A DNA stretch of 64,000 nt, from contig CAVSZI010000007.1 in NCBI GenBank assembly GCA_963732345.1, positions 1-64,000 of the forward strand, in the 5' to 3' direction. The position numbers and the translations under genes are program-made. Below the pieces are notes generated by a model, which worked only from the letters and a program-made list of their open reading frames with translations, did no database searches and was not told where the DNA came from. Origin of the DNA: Bog-532 sp963732345 (GTDB taxonomy: Bacteria; Actinomycetota; Actinomycetes; Streptosporangiales; Streptosporangiaceae). This document shows, one piece after another, positions 23,537-32,834 of the stretch; the first letter of the stretch is position 1; each line of letters opens with the position of its first letter.

Positions 23537-26194
23537 CTAGACCTCAGGCGGATTCGGCTTGTCGGCATCGATCTCGTACCGCGCGATGGCGTCGGCGACG
23601 GTGGCGGGCGGCACGGTCCCGTCGGCGGCCAGGCTGTGCAGCGCGGCGACGGCGACGTAATAGCGGTCCACCTCGAAGAAGGAACGCAGCTTGCGCCGGT
23701 AGTCCGACCGGCCGAAGCCGTCGGTGCCGAGCACATGGTACCGGCGCGACACGAACGGCCGGATCTGGTCGGCGAAGGCCTTCATGTAGTCGGTCGAGGC
23801 GACCACGGGGCCGTCGGGGCGGCCGTTCAGGCAGGTCTCGACCCAGCTCTGCCGGGGCGGCTCGGTGGGGTGCAGCATGTTCCAGCGCTGCGTGGCCAGT
23901 CCGTCGCGGCGCAGTTCGGTGAAGCTGGGCGCGCTCCATACGTCCGCCGTCACCCCGTAGTCGGCGTCCAGCAGTTCCGCGGCGGCGATCACCTCGCGCA
24001 GGATGGTCCCGCTGCCCAATAGCTGCACCCGGGGTTTGCCCTTGCTCTTCTGGCCTTCGGCGAGCAGGTACATGCCACGAAGAATGCCCTTTTCGGCGCC
24101 GTCCGGCATCGGCGGGTGCCGGTAGTTCTCGTTCATCACGGTCAGGTAGTAGTAGACGTCCTCCTGCTCGGCGTACATCCGCCGCATTCCCTCGTGCACG
24201 ATGACGGCGACCTCGTAGCCGAACGTCGGGTCGTAGGACACGCAGTTGGGGATCGTCGCCGAGATGATGTGGCTGTGCCCGTCCTCGTGCTGCAGCCCCT
24301 CCCCGTTGAGGGTGGTACGCCCGGCGGTGCCGCCGATGAGGAACCCGCGCGCCCGGCTGTCCCCAGCCGCCCAGGCCAGGTCACCGATGCGCTGGAAACC
24401 GAACATCGAGTAATAGATGTAGAACGGGATCATCGGTGTATCCGACGTGCTGTAGGAGGTCGCCGCGGCGATCCAGGACGACATCGCGCCCGGCTCGGTG
24501 ATGCCCTCCTGCAGCATCTGGCCGGTCCGGTCTTCCCGGTAGAACATCAGCTGGTTGGCGTCCTCCGGCTGGTACAGCTGCCCGCTCTGGGAGAAGATGC
24601 CGAACTGCCGGAACATGCCCTCCATGCCGAAGGTCCGCGATTCGTCCGGCACGATCGGCACCACCCGCCGGCCGATCTTCTTGTCCCGCAGCAGGGTGTT
24701 CAGCACCCGGACGAACCCCATGGTCGTGGAGATCTCCCGTTCCCCGGTCCCCTTGAGCTGGCTGTCGAACGCCGACAGCGGCGGCACCTCCAGCGGCTGG
24801 GACTTCGTCCGCCGGGCCGGCAGGTAGCCGCCCAGGGCCTCCCGCCGCTGCCGCAGGTAGCGCATCTCCGGGCTGTCCTCGGCCGGCCGCAGGTAGGGCA
24901 ACTCGGCGATCCTGTCGTCGGGCACGTCGATGCCGAACCGGTCCCGGAACGCGCGCAGCGTGTTCTCGGCCATCTTCTTCTGCTGGTGGGTGATGTTCTG
25001 GCCTTCGCCGGCCTCACCCATCCCGTACCCCTTGACCGTCTTGGCCAGGATGACCGTGGGCTGGCCGGGGTGCTCGACGGCCGCCGCGTAGGCGGCGTAC
25101 ACCTTGGCCGGGTCGTGGCCGCCGCGGGCCAGCGCCCACACCTCGTCGTCGGACATGTCCGCCACCATGTCCAGCAGTTCGGGGTACTTGCCGAAGAAGT
25201 GCTGCCGGACGTACGCGCCGTTCTTGGACTTGAAGTCCTGGTACTCCCCGTCGACGGCCTCCTCCATCCGCTTGAGCAGGATGCCGCTGGTGTCGCGCGC
25301 GATGAGCGGGTCCCAGCCGCTGCCCCAGATCACCTTGAGCACGTTCCACCCGGCCCCGCGGAACAGCGCCTCCAGCTCCTGAATGATCTTGCCGTTGCCG
25401 CGCACCGGGCCGTCCAGCCGCTGCAGGTTGCAGTTGATCACGAAGATCAGGTTGTCCAGCCGCTCCCGGCCGGCCAGCGAGATGGCGCCCAGCGATTCGG
25501 GCTCGTCCATCTCCCCGTCCCCCAGGAACGCCCACACGTGCCGGTTGCCGGTGTCCGCCAGGTCCCGGTTGGACAGATACTTCTGGAACCGGGCCTGGTA
25601 GATGGCCATCAGCGGCCCGAGCCCCATCGAGACCGTCGGAAACTGCCAGAACTCCGGCATCAGCCACGGATGCGGATAGGAGGACAGCCCGCGGCCGCCG
25701 GTCTCCTGCCGGAAGTGGTCGAGCTGGTCCTCGGTAAGCCGCCCTTCCGCAAACGCCCGCGCGTAAATGCCGGGCGCCGAGTGGCCCTGCATATAGACGA
25801 GGTCCCCGCCGTGCCCCGCCGAGGGCGCGTGCCAGAAATGGTTGAAGCCCACGTCGTACAGCGTGGCGGCGGACTGGAAGCTCGCGATGTGCCCGCCCAG
25901 CTCCGACGACTCCTTGTTGGCCCGAAGCACGATCGCCACCGCGTTCCACCGGATTATGGAGCGGATGGCGTGCTCGATCGCCTGGTCGCCGGGGCTACGC
26001 TGCTCGCGCTGCGGCGGGATCGTGTTCAGGTACGGGGTGTTGGCCGAGTAGGGCACCGGCGCGCCGTTCCGGCGGGCCTCCTCGATCAGCTCATCGAGCA
26101 GGAAATACGCCCGGCCCGGGCCGTCGAATTCCAGCACCGCGTCGAGGGACTCAAGCCATTCCCCGGTCTCAACCGGATCCAGGTCGCTGGACAT
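23537..26194 (-). CDS. aceE: Pyruvate dehydrogenase E1, homodimeric
   Basis: An 885-residue homodimeric E1. The TPP-binding motif runs from FLGDGEMDEPES to VINCNLQRLDGPV. N-terminal YLNTIPPQ and C-terminal FGRSDYR are family hallmarks. It decarboxylates pyruvate and reductively acetylates the E2 lipoyl group. ATG 26194 is preferred over the upstream in-frame start at 26209 because GAGGAGA precedes it by about 6 nt. It is the first gene of the aceE-E2-lpdA operon; the promoter should lie in 26195-26290. Confidence 0.95.
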   Translation of the reverse strand: MSSDLDPVETGEWLESLDAVLEFDGPGRAYFLLDELIEEARRNGAPVPYSANTPYLNTIPPQREQRSPGDQAIEHAIRSIIRWNAVAIVLRANKESSELGGHIASFQSAATLYDVGFNHFWHAPSAGHGGDLVYMQGHSAPGIYARAFAEGRLTEDQLDHFRQETGGRGLSSYPHPWLMPEFWQFPTVSMGLGPLMAIYQARFQKYLSNRDLADTGNRHVWAFLGDGEMDEPESLGAISLAGRERLDNLIFVINCNLQRLDGPVRGNGKIIQELEALFRGAGWNVLKVIWGSGWDPLIARDTSGILLKRMEEAVDGEYQDFKSKNGAYVRQHFFGKYPELLDMVADMSDDEVWALARGGHDPAKVYAAYAAAVEHPGQPTVILAKTVKGYGMGEAGEGQNITHQQKKMAENTLRAFRDRFGIDVPDDRIAELPYLRPAEDSPEMRYLRQRREALGGYLPARRTKSQPLEVPPLSAFDSQLKGTGEREISTTMGFVRVLNTLLRDKKIGRRVVPIVPDESRTFGMEGMFRQFGIFSQSGQLYQPEDANQLMFYREDRTGQMLQEGITEPGAMSSWIAAATSYSTSDTPMIPFYIYYSMFGFQRIGDLAWAAGDSRARGFLIGGTAGRTTLNGEGLQHEDGHSHIISATIPNCVSYDPTFGYEVAVIVHEGMRRMYAEQEDVYYYLTVMNENYRHPPMPDGAEKGILRGMYLLAEGQKSKGKPRVQLLGSGTILREVIAAAELLDADYGVTADVWSAPSFTELRRDGLATQRWNMLHPTEPPRQSWVETCLNGRPDGPVVASTDYMKAFADQIRPFVSRRYHVLGTDGFGRSDYRRKLRSFFEVDRYYVAVAALHSLAADGTVPPATVADAIARYEIDADKPNPPEV

Positions 26195-26286
26195 CGGCAC
26201 TCTCCTCATTCACCTGGGCAGGTTTGATCGCACACCCCGGACCAGGTCTAGCGGACAAAGCCGCTCGCGCCTAGACCGGCGGCGCC

Positions 26287-26510
26287 TCAGTGACCGCCAG
26301 GACCGGGAAAGATGCGTTCCTCGTGGTCGAGTTCACGCTCCAGGATCCGCAGGCTCGCGTCGGGCAGGCGGCCGGCGTCGCGCCAGCGGAGCAGTTCTCG
26401 CGCTGTGCGTCGATGACGGCCCGGCGCGTCCCGGGCCGACGGCCAGGGCGGCCGCCAGCACGAGCCCGACGGACAGGCTGATGACGGCGCGCAGGTCTGG
26501 CCGGACCAGG
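26287..26510 (-). pseudogene. Na+/H+ antiporter remnant
   Basis: The minus strand shows a membrane piece (LRAVISLSVGLVLAAALAVG) joined to a C-terminal tail (AVIDAQR, then in another frame ELLRWRDAGRLPDASLRILE and HEERIFPGPGGH, stop TGA 26287-26289). Both pieces look like actinobacterial NhaP-type antiporters, but some 400 residues between them are missing and one base is lost before ELLRWRD. A decayed gene just upstream of the pdh operon. Confidence 0.55.
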
Positions 26511-26687
26511 TGCCTATGCGTCCAACAACTAAAACGCACCCGATACATGACTAGCAGTCATGTATCGGCCCTGGTGTCGCCCCATAACGATCGGTACCGC
26601 CCAGTGCCGAAGGGTGTATTACCCGAGGCTGGGCCTGTTCCAATTGCTATGAAATGCTGAAAAGCCAGGCGTGCCGGTGAGGAGATT

Positions 26688-26940
26688 ATGAGCAGCAGGC
26701 GGCGTCGGCTCGACCCGGTGGGGCCGTTCGGCAATCCGGATGGGTCACGGGCTGACATCGAGGATGTAATCAGCGAATTCGTCGACTTCGGCGGTAATCC
26801 CGCCTATGGTCACCTGGCGACCCGCGCGAACGATTCGATGGTCCGGGTCATCGTGGGAAAGCTCGGGGCGGGCAAGACCGTCTACCTCCGCCTTTCAGCC
26901 TCGTGGCCGTCAACCCCAGTGCCCGCGACGGCCGGTTCAT
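26688..26940 (+). pseudogene. 5' part of a P-loop NTPase gene broken by deletion and IS insertion
   Basis: ATG 26688 has GAGGAG just upstream. The product has an Asp/Glu-rich N-terminus and a Walker A in VRVIVGKLGAGKTVYLR. After YLR the register changes; another frame then reads FSLVAVNPSARDGRFIKVAA up to the left end of the tnpB element. The intervening NTPase core is missing, so an internal deletion preceded or accompanied the insertion. The P-loop family resembles large actinobacterial STAND-like proteins, but too little remains to assign. Confidence 0.55.
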
Positions 26941-26945
26941 CAAGG

Positions 26946-28283
26946 TCGCGGCGTGGAGACCCCGGACTTCAGGCCGGGCAGGAAACGCCGCTCCCCCCTT
27001 CGGCGTGTCGCGCTTATCCGAAACGGTGTGATCGGAGAAGCTTGGTTGTGGTGAGGACGGCGTATAAGTGCCGGGCGTACCCGGCGCCGGAGCAGGCCAG
27101 CGTGCTTAACCGCACGTTCGGCTGTGTCCGCGTGGTGTGGAACCGGACCCTGGCCTGGCGGCACGCCCGGTATTACGGCGAGCAGGTCAAGACGAACTTC
27201 ACCCAGGCCAATGCCTACCTGACCGCCATGAAGGCCACCGCGGACCTGGCCTGGCTGAACGAGGTGTCCTCGGTCCCGTTGCAGCAGGCGATCCGGCACC
27301 AGCAGGTCGCCTACACCAATTTCTTTGCCAAGCGGGCCCGCTACCCGAGGTTCAAGTCCCGCACCGGCCGCCAGTCCGCGGAATACACCCGGTCCGGGTT
27401 CCGGTACCGCGACGGCACGCTGTGTCTCGCCAAGATGGACATGCCACTGGAGTTCGTGTGGTCGTGGCCCGGCATTGACCCGGCGGCGATCGAGCCGACT
27501 ACGGTGACGGTCTCCCGGGACCCGTGCGGGCGCTGGTACGTCTCGTTCGCCGTCGAGGTGGCCGGCCCGGAACAGCTTTCCGCCACCGGCGCGGTGGCCG
27601 GTGTGGACCTGGGATCAAGGATTTCGCGGTCACCTCCGGCGGGCAGAAGATCCCCAACTCGCGGAAGCTGGCCCGCCGGGAACAGGCTCTCGCCCGGTAT
27701 CAGCGGAGGCTGGCCCGCTGCCAGCGCGGTTCCGCGAACCGCGCTAAAGCCAGGGCGAAAGTCGCCCGCGCGCACCGGAAGGTCCGCGCGTCCCGCACCG
27801 ATTTCCTGCACCGCACCTCCACGGCCCTGGTCCGCGGCCATGACGTGATCGTGATTGAGGACCTGGCCGTGAAGAACATGGTCCGTAACCGGTCGCTGGC
27901 CAAGGCCATCTCCGACTGCGGGTGGGGCATCTTCCGCCAGATGATCCAGTACAAGGCGGCCAGGGCGGGACGGCACCTGATCGTGACCGGCCGCTGGTAC
28001 CCCTCCAGCAAGACCTGCTCGGCGTGCGGGCATCTGCTCGCCGACCTGAGCTTGACGACGAGGCACTGGACGTGCCCGTCCTGCGGCACCCGGCACGACC
28101 GGGACATCAACGCGGCGAAGAACATTCTTGCGGCAGGTCTTGCCGTAGCCGGGGGCAACCCCGGCGATGCCTGCGGAGCTGACGTCAGACACTCCGGGTC
28201 CTCCCGGGTGCGGTCGGCTGTGAAACAGGAACCCCCGGGCGTGAGCCCGCGAATCCCCGTCCTTCAGGGCGGGGAGTAGTCAA
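26946..28283 (+). mobile_element. IS200/IS605-type element carrying tnpB only
   Basis: The left end has a hairpin around CCCCGGACTTCAGGCCGGG (26957-26975). The right end is the hairpin CCCCGTCC-TTCA-GGGCGGGG (28255-28274) followed by AGTAGTCAA ending at 28283. It contains tnpB but no tnpA, so mobilisation would need a TnpA in trans. The right-end region of such elements usually yields the guide (omega/reRNA) that overlaps the tnpB 3' end; that is known for the family, not seen directly. The exact left boundary is approximate. Confidence 0.75.
27048..28279 (+). pseudogene. tnpB: tnpB (IS605 OrfB, RNA-guided nuclease family), frameshifted
   Basis: The start is GTG 27048 or 27051 with GGAGAAG at 27034-27040. 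The first frame gives YKCRAYPAPEQASVLNRTFG through VAGVDLG, then a one-base deletion near 27610-27615 breaks the frame. The second frame continues IKDFAVTSGGQKIPNSRKL to the end. RuvC-like residues are all present: Asp in GVDLG, Glu in VIEDLAVKNM, Asp in HDRDINAAKN. A zinc ribbon CSACG...CPSCG precedes the last. The C-terminus PVLQGGE runs into the right-end hairpin, as is normal. With the indel restored it would be a full ~410-residue TnpB. Confidence 0.82.
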
Positions 28284-28284
28284 C

Positions 28285-28482
28285 GTTGAGTTTCACGCTT
28301 TCCACAACGAGGCAACGTCGTCCCGCATGCATGTCGAAATCGGCCGGAAGCAATCCGACCACTGGTACACGTACTGGCGTGATCAGTTCGAGCGGATCTG
28401 GGACGCGGCCAGCGCGCCCGGCGCATCGCTCAGCAGCGGAGCCGAGCGACACCAGAAGAGGCCTACCGAAACCGGGGCTTAA
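28285..28482 (+). pseudogene. 3' part of the gene split by the tnpB element
   Basis: Immediately after the element's GTCAA end, one frame reads VEFHAFHNEATSSRMHVEIG and then HWYTYWRDQFERIWDAAS to TAA 28480-28482. Codon use is normal for the genome. Joined to the FIKVAA fragment left of the element, it would make a continuous protein. The family is not recognised, and it has no start of its own. Confidence 0.5.
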
Positions 28483-28564
28483 GCGTCATGCTGGTGCCAT
28501 TAGGAGAGGTCATGGCTGTGCGGCAGGGAGTCTGTTCCGGTCACACGGTCAGGGGGGAACACAA

Positions 28565-29143
28565 GTGAAGAGAATCTTTGGCGCACTCTGCCTGGGGATC
28601 GGGGTCCTGGTCGCCGCCTGCGGCAGCTCGGGAACCGCCCACAGCAGCGCCAGTGCCAGTCCGCCCAAAACGCCCACCCCTGCTGCCGCAGAGGCGATCT
28701 CCGGTTCGCTGGCGAGCCCTACGGGCGCCGCGCCCGTGGTGCAGGTCAAGGCCGCCGGTGCCGTCACGGCCAGCGGCACGGTCACTCTCAAGCGCTGCGC
28801 CCTGACCAACCATTACCGCTGCACAGATGGCACGGACATCACTCTTACCGACGGCAGCCTGCACGTTCAGTACGGCAAAAGCACCCTTACGCAATACCAG
28901 GATGCCAGTACATGTGGCGGGTCCTACGCCAACGTGATGCCGTACACCATCACGGGCGGCAGTGGCGCATACGCGGGCGCATCCGGTCACGGCACCGCGG
29001 AGATCGAGTTCACGGCTACCTTCTCGAAGGTGAATGGCGCGTGTGATTTCGCCGGCGCGGCCAAGCCGGAAGTAGGCACCGCGCACCTCAGCTTCACCGC
29101 CAACGGCCCGCTCACCCTGAGCAGCGCCAGCGCTGGGGCATAG
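28565..29143 (+). CDS. Secreted lipoprotein of unknown function
   Basis: A 192-residue lipoprotein: KRIFGALCLGIGVLVAAC is a short signal peptide ending in a lipobox Cys, followed by a Ser/Pro/Thr-rich spacer and a beta-rich domain (ASGTVTLKRCALTNHYRCTD, TYANVMPYTITGG-like core, GHGTAEIEFTATF). Four Cys could form two disulfides outside the cell. GTG 28565 follows an AGGGGGGAA site at 28551-28559. It lies 19 bp before the Ser/Thr kinase gene and may be co-transcribed; a sensed or sensing surface partner is possible. Confidence 0.75.
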   Translation: MKRIFGALCLGIGVLVAACGSSGTAHSSASASPPKTPTPAAAEAISGSLASPTGAAPVVQVKAAGAVTASGTVTLKRCALTNHYRCTDGTDITLTDGSLHVQYGKSTLTQYQDASTCGGSYANVMPYTITGGSGAYAGASGHGTAEIEFTATFSKVNGACDFAGAAKPEVGTAHLSFTANGPLTLSSASAGA

Positions 29144-29162
29144 GCGCACCGGTGACCCGGAA

Positions 29163-30470
29163 GTGAGCGGGGGAGACCAGCCCCGGCCCGACCTCCCGGC
29201 CGGGGCCGAGGTAGCGGGATACCGCATCGAGGAGCAGATCGGCCGGGGCGGGATGGCGGTCATCTACCGTGCCCTGGACATCCGCCTGGACCGCCACGTC
29301 GCGCTGAAGGTCCTCGCACCCGGGCTCGCGCTCGACGGCGCGTTCCGGCAGCGCTTCATCCGTGAGTCCCGGGCCGCGGCGGCCGTTGATCACCCGCACA
29401 TCGTCCCCATCTTCGAGGCGGGCGAGGCCGACGGCGTCCTGTTCATCGCGATGCGCTACGTGCCGGGCGGCGACGTGCGCAAACTGCTCGATGCCGGCGG
29501 CCCCCTGCCGCCCGCCCGGGCCGGCGACATCATCACCCAGGTGGCCTCGGCGCTGGACGCGGCGCATCGGCACGGACTTGTTCACCGGGACGTCAAGCCC
29601 AGCAACATGCTGCTCGACTCAGCCTCGGGCCGGGGTCACCGTGTGCACGTCTACCTGGCTGATTTCGGGCTCAGTAAGCGGTCGCTGTCGATGACGGGGA
29701 TAACCTCCGTCGGCCACTTTCTCGGTACACCGGGGTACGTGGCGCCGGAACAGATCCAGGGCCGCCCGGTAGACGGGCAAGCCGACCAGTACGCGCTGGC
29801 GTGCACCTCGTTCGAGATGCTGTGCGGCGCTCCGCCGTTCGCGCGTGATGACGACATGGCCATCGTGTGGGCCCACGTGTCGGACTCCCCGCCGTCGTTG
29901 TCCACCCGGCGTTCCGATCTGCCGGAAGCGGTTGACGCGGTGATAGCCCGGGCGCTGGCTAAGCCGCCCGCCGATCGCTTCCCGACCTGCCTCGCCTTCG
30001 CCGCGGCCCTGCGTGCTGCCCTGGGCCTGCGGCAGGAGGACCCGGCGGCGGCCGCCGAGACCATCACCGCGATCGCCATACCGCGCCCTGACGGGCCAGC
30101 GTCCGGACCGGCCACACCTCCACCTCCCGCCCGGGAAGGCCCGCCTGCCGGGGCACCTCCCGCCCGGGAAGGCCCGCCTGCCGGGGCACCTCCCGCCCGG
30201 GAAGGCCCGCCTGCCGGGGCACCTCCCTGCCCGGGAGGGCCCGGCTGCCGGGGCACCCCCTGCCCGGGAAGGCCCGCCCCCCGGGGCGCCCCCCGCCGGC
30301 CAGCCACGGCACCGGCCCTGGTGGCGGTCACGGTCGGCTGTGGCCGCTGCCGCCTGCATCGTGGTCATCGGGGTCGCAGGGGGCTTGTTCGCCATCCTGC
30401 ACAGCGGCACGAAGAACGGCGGCCCGCGCGGCGGGACCGGGCCCGTTCTTCTCTCTGCGCCCGGCTGTAA
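29163..30470 (+). CDS. PknB-type Ser/Thr protein kinase, separated from its sensor by a frameshift
   Basis: Residues ~18-285 are a complete Hanks-type kinase: GRGGMAVIYRA (Gly loop), VALKVL (catalytic Lys), LVHRDVKPSNMLL (catalytic loop), ADFGLSK (DFG) and GTPGYVAPEQ (P+1). A Pro/Ala-rich linker built from a 33-bp minisatellite follows. Its fourth unit has 34 bp and throws the frame off, so the product ends in an Arg-rich nonsense tail at 30470. The natural continuation, a membrane helix and beta-propeller, is in the frame ending at 31530. GTG 29163 is the start; no strong ribosome-binding site. Confidence 0.85.
   Translation: MSGGDQPRPDLPAGAEVAGYRIEEQIGRGGMAVIYRALDIRLDRHVALKVLAPGLALDGAFRQRFIRESRAAAAVDHPHIVPIFEAGEADGVLFIAMRYVPGGDVRKLLDAGGPLPPARAGDIITQVASALDAAHRHGLVHRDVKPSNMLLDSASGRGHRVHVYLADFGLSKRSLSMTGITSVGHFLGTPGYVAPEQIQGRPVDGQADQYALACTSFEMLCGAPPFARDDDMAIVWAHVSDSPPSLSTRRSDLPEAVDAVIARALAKPPADRFPTCLAFAAALRAALGLRQEDPAAAAETITAIAIPRPDGPASGPATPPPPAREGPPAGAPPAREGPPAGAPPAREGPPAGAPPCPGGPGCRGTPCPGRPAPRGAPRRPATAPALVAVTVGCGRCRLHRGHRGRRGLVRHPAQRHEERRPARRDRARSSLCARL
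30123..30288 (+). repeat. 33-bp coding minisatellite with one 34-bp unit
   Basis: Units at 30123-30155, 30156-30188 and 30189-30221 are identical; 30222-30255 is a diverged 34-bp unit (one extra base near its CCTCCCTG start); 30256-30288 is a diverged 33-bp unit. Each encodes a PPAREGPPAGA-like 11-residue repeat. The odd unit accounts for the kinase/propeller frameshift. Confidence 0.92.
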
Positions 30471-31530
30471 CACCGCGGTCGCCCCGGCGCCCGCGCTGTC
30501 CGGAGTGCGCGCGGCCCTGACCACAACCGGCGGGGAGCCCTTCGGGGTGGTCAGCACGGCCGACGGCAGGTTCTCGTTCGTCACGCTCGGAAACTCGGTC
30601 GCGGTCCTCACGGACGGCTCCGCGCTGGCGCCGGCGGTCGCCCACGTATTTTCTGTCCCCGGTGCCCAGCGCGGGATGGCGCTCACGCATGACGGGCTGT
30701 TCCTGGTCGCGGCGGTTAACAGTGGCGCGAGCGTGATCAACGTGGCCGCCGCGGAGCAAGGCAGCAAGAACCCGGTGGTCGGAACGCTTACGAGCTCGTT
30801 CGGTAACGAGGCCGTGGAGGTGGCGATCTCACCGGATGACAGGTTCGCGTTCGTGACGCTGCAGGGCGGCGCCAGCATGGTGGTGTTCAACCTGCAGCGG
30901 GCGCTGAGCCAGGGCTTCGGGCCCGCCGATGTCGTGGGCAAGGTCAGCCTCGGTCAGCAGCCGGTCGGGATGGCCATCTCACCCGATGGCCGCTGGCTGT
31001 ACGTGACCAGCATGACCCGGGCCAGGACGCAGAACGCCGCCCCGGGCACGATCAGCGTGGTCGACCTCCAGCGCGCCGAGACCACGCCCGCCTCGGCGCT
31101 GGTCGGGGTGGCTGCGGCCGGGTGCAACCCGGCGCGGGTGGTGACCTCAGCGGACGGCAGCCAGGTGTGGGTGACCAGCCGGGAAAGCGACACGCTGCTC
31201 GGGTTCTCCGCGGCCGCCCTCCGGAGCAGGCCCGGCCATGCCCTGATCGCCAAGGTGAATGTGGGCGCGGCCCCGATCGCCCTGGTCATCGTCCGCGGCG
31301 GCAGCCGCATGCTGGTCGCCGACACCAACCTGCACGGTGAGCATGGTGCCGCCTCCAACGTGGCCGTCATCAGCATCCCGGCCGCCCTCAGCGGCGGTCA
31401 CGCCCTCCTCGGCGTGTTCGGCGCTGGCCTCGGCCGCGAGTTCGCCCTGGCGCCCGACGGCAAGACGGTGCTGCTGACCGACAACAACGCCGGCCGTCTC
31501 CAGGCCATTGATGTCACCAGCCTGCCCTGA
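30222..31530 (+). CDS. Membrane helix plus YVTN-type beta-propeller, extracellular sensor half of the kinase
   Basis: In this frame a transmembrane helix (AAAACIVVIGVAGGLFAIL) follows the Pro-rich linker; then come about six propeller blades such as EPFGVVSTADGRFSFVTLG, VEVAISPDDRFAFVTLQGG and QPVGMAISPDGRWLYVTS, ending in GKTVLLTDNNAGRLQAIDV. Kinase-TM-propeller is a known actinobacterial receptor kinase architecture. No clear start codon is needed if the frame is reached by slippage or if one base is removed from the 34-bp repeat unit. The end overlaps the convergent gene by 17 nt. Confidence 0.75.
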
Positions 31531-32824
31531 CCGGCTGTTGCAGAACGCGGGCCCGGGCCTGCGGGACGCGGACGAGCCACAGGACAAGGGTGAGCCCGGC
31601 GATCATCAGGAGCCACCAGCTCCACGGGTCCCGCCACGGAAGCTGAGCGGCGAACGTCAGCGCCGCCGCCGCGCCGGCGGCCGCGACCAGGCGCGGCCAG
31701 CTCCGCGAGGCCGGGATCAGCGCCACCGCGAGCGCGGGCCACACGTAGTAGGCCACCATCACCGGCTCGAACACGGAGCGGAGCGCGAGCGCCACGGCGA
31801 CCCACCACAGCAGCCGGGCGAATGTTTCCGGGCTCCACTCGCCTCCCTGCACCGCCGTCCCCCACCGGCGCCCGGCGGCGACCGCGCACCCGCACGCGGC
31901 CAGGACGGCGAGGGCCCGCGCCGGGCCGGCCGCCACCATTCCGCCGCCCAGGTGCGCGGACAGTGCGGTCCACGGCGTGGGATGGTTCACCGTCGGTGAA
32001 TTGGGCTGGCTGGTGACCGCGCGGACGGTGGCGTGCCAGTTCGCCGCGGCCGCGATACCCAGCACCAGGGCCCCGGGAGCAGCCGCCCGGGCCAGGAAGC
32101 CGGCCCACTGCCGCCGTTCGATGACCACCAGCACCAGGGGCAGCGCGAGCAGGACGAGGGGCTGCACCGCCACCGCCGCCCCGATGAGCCAGGCGGCCCG
32201 CCCGGCCCCCGTTCGTGCGCCCGCTCGTGTCCGCGTTCTGGCCCGGGACCGGGCCAGCGCGAGGAGGCCGTACAGGAACAACCCGATCGCCACCGCGTCC
32301 TCGGGATGACCGAACCGCAAGGTGACGCCCCACAGGGCGACCGCGCCCGCAACCGCGAGCACCGCCCGCTTCGGCCAGGACGCGTCCAGGTGCTCAGCGA
32401 TCGCGTCCGCGGCGAACAGGGCCAGCGCCGCAATCGCGATCTCGTAGGGCCCGGCCAGCAGCCACTCGCCGGGATGGCCGTTCTGCGGGCCCGGCAGCTG
32501 CAGGGAAAGGCCCGCCGCGTCGGTGACGGCCACGAGCGGGACGAGGATGACGGCCGCGCCGGGGAAGCTGACCAGCTCGGTCGGCGGCGTGTACAAGCCA
32601 GTCAGGTTCCCGTGCAGCAGCCGCTGGGCGGCGACCAGGGTCCGCCACAGGTCATCGGGAAGGGCCCAGTCCGCTCTCCCGAACAGCCTGACGCCCCAGG
32701 TCGAGGTCACCAGCCCGACCACGACGAGACCCGCCGTGGCGGCCAGCGGCCACCGCCTCGCGGCCAGCGGCCACCGCCTCCGGGCCAGCGGCCACCGCCT
32801 CCGAGCCACCGGCCGCGAGGTCAT
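31514..32824 (-). CDS. Polytopic membrane protein, GT-C glycosyltransferase-like
   Basis: A 436-residue protein with about ten hydrophobic helices. An Arg/Trp-rich cytoplasmic N-terminus with three RRWPLA repeats is followed by a first helix, a loop with GRADWALPDDLWRTLVAAQR, and the alternating helices to the C-terminus. The layout resembles DUF2029/GT87-type mannosyltransferases, but the usual acidic motif is not secure, so the enzyme class is a guess. It stands between a kinase gene (convergent) and a coding remnant. Confidence 0.6.
   Translation of the reverse strand: MTSRPVARRRWPLARRRWPLAARRWPLAATAGLVVVGLVTSTWGVRLFGRADWALPDDLWRTLVAAQRLLHGNLTGLYTPPTELVSFPGAAVILVPLVAVTDAAGLSLQLPGPQNGHPGEWLLAGPYEIAIAALALFAADAIAEHLDASWPKRAVLAVAGAVALWGVTLRFGHPEDAVAIGLFLYGLLALARSRARTRTRAGARTGAGRAAWLIGAAVAVQPLVLLALPLVLVVIERRQWAGFLARAAAPGALVLGIAAAANWHATVRAVTSQPNSPTVNHPTPWTALSAHLGGGMVAAGPARALAVLAACGCAVAAGRRWGTAVQGGEWSPETFARLLWWVAVALALRSVFEPVMVAYYVWPALAVALIPASRSWPRLVAAAGAAAALTFAAQLPWRDPWSWWLLMIAGLTLVLWLVRVPQARARVLQQPVRAGW
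32741..32803 (-). repeat. Three-copy 21-bp coding repeat
   Basis: Units at 32741-32761, 32762-32782 and 32783-32803 (GGCCAGCGGCCACCGCCTC plus two bases) encode three RRWPLA-type repeats at the cytoplasmic N-terminus of the membrane protein. Confidence 0.9.
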
Positions 32825-32834
32825 GCGGCCATCT

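Noticed and set aside
24116..26227. 703-residue open frame opposite aceE
   Set aside because: Typical high-GC antisense shadow: the aceE strand has full motifs and proper codon bias, while this product is His/Val/Arg-rich without domains.
26333..26548. A short membrane protein gene
   Set aside because: Its hydrophobic part and the adjacent tail match pieces of an Na+/H+ antiporter, so it is better read as a remnant.
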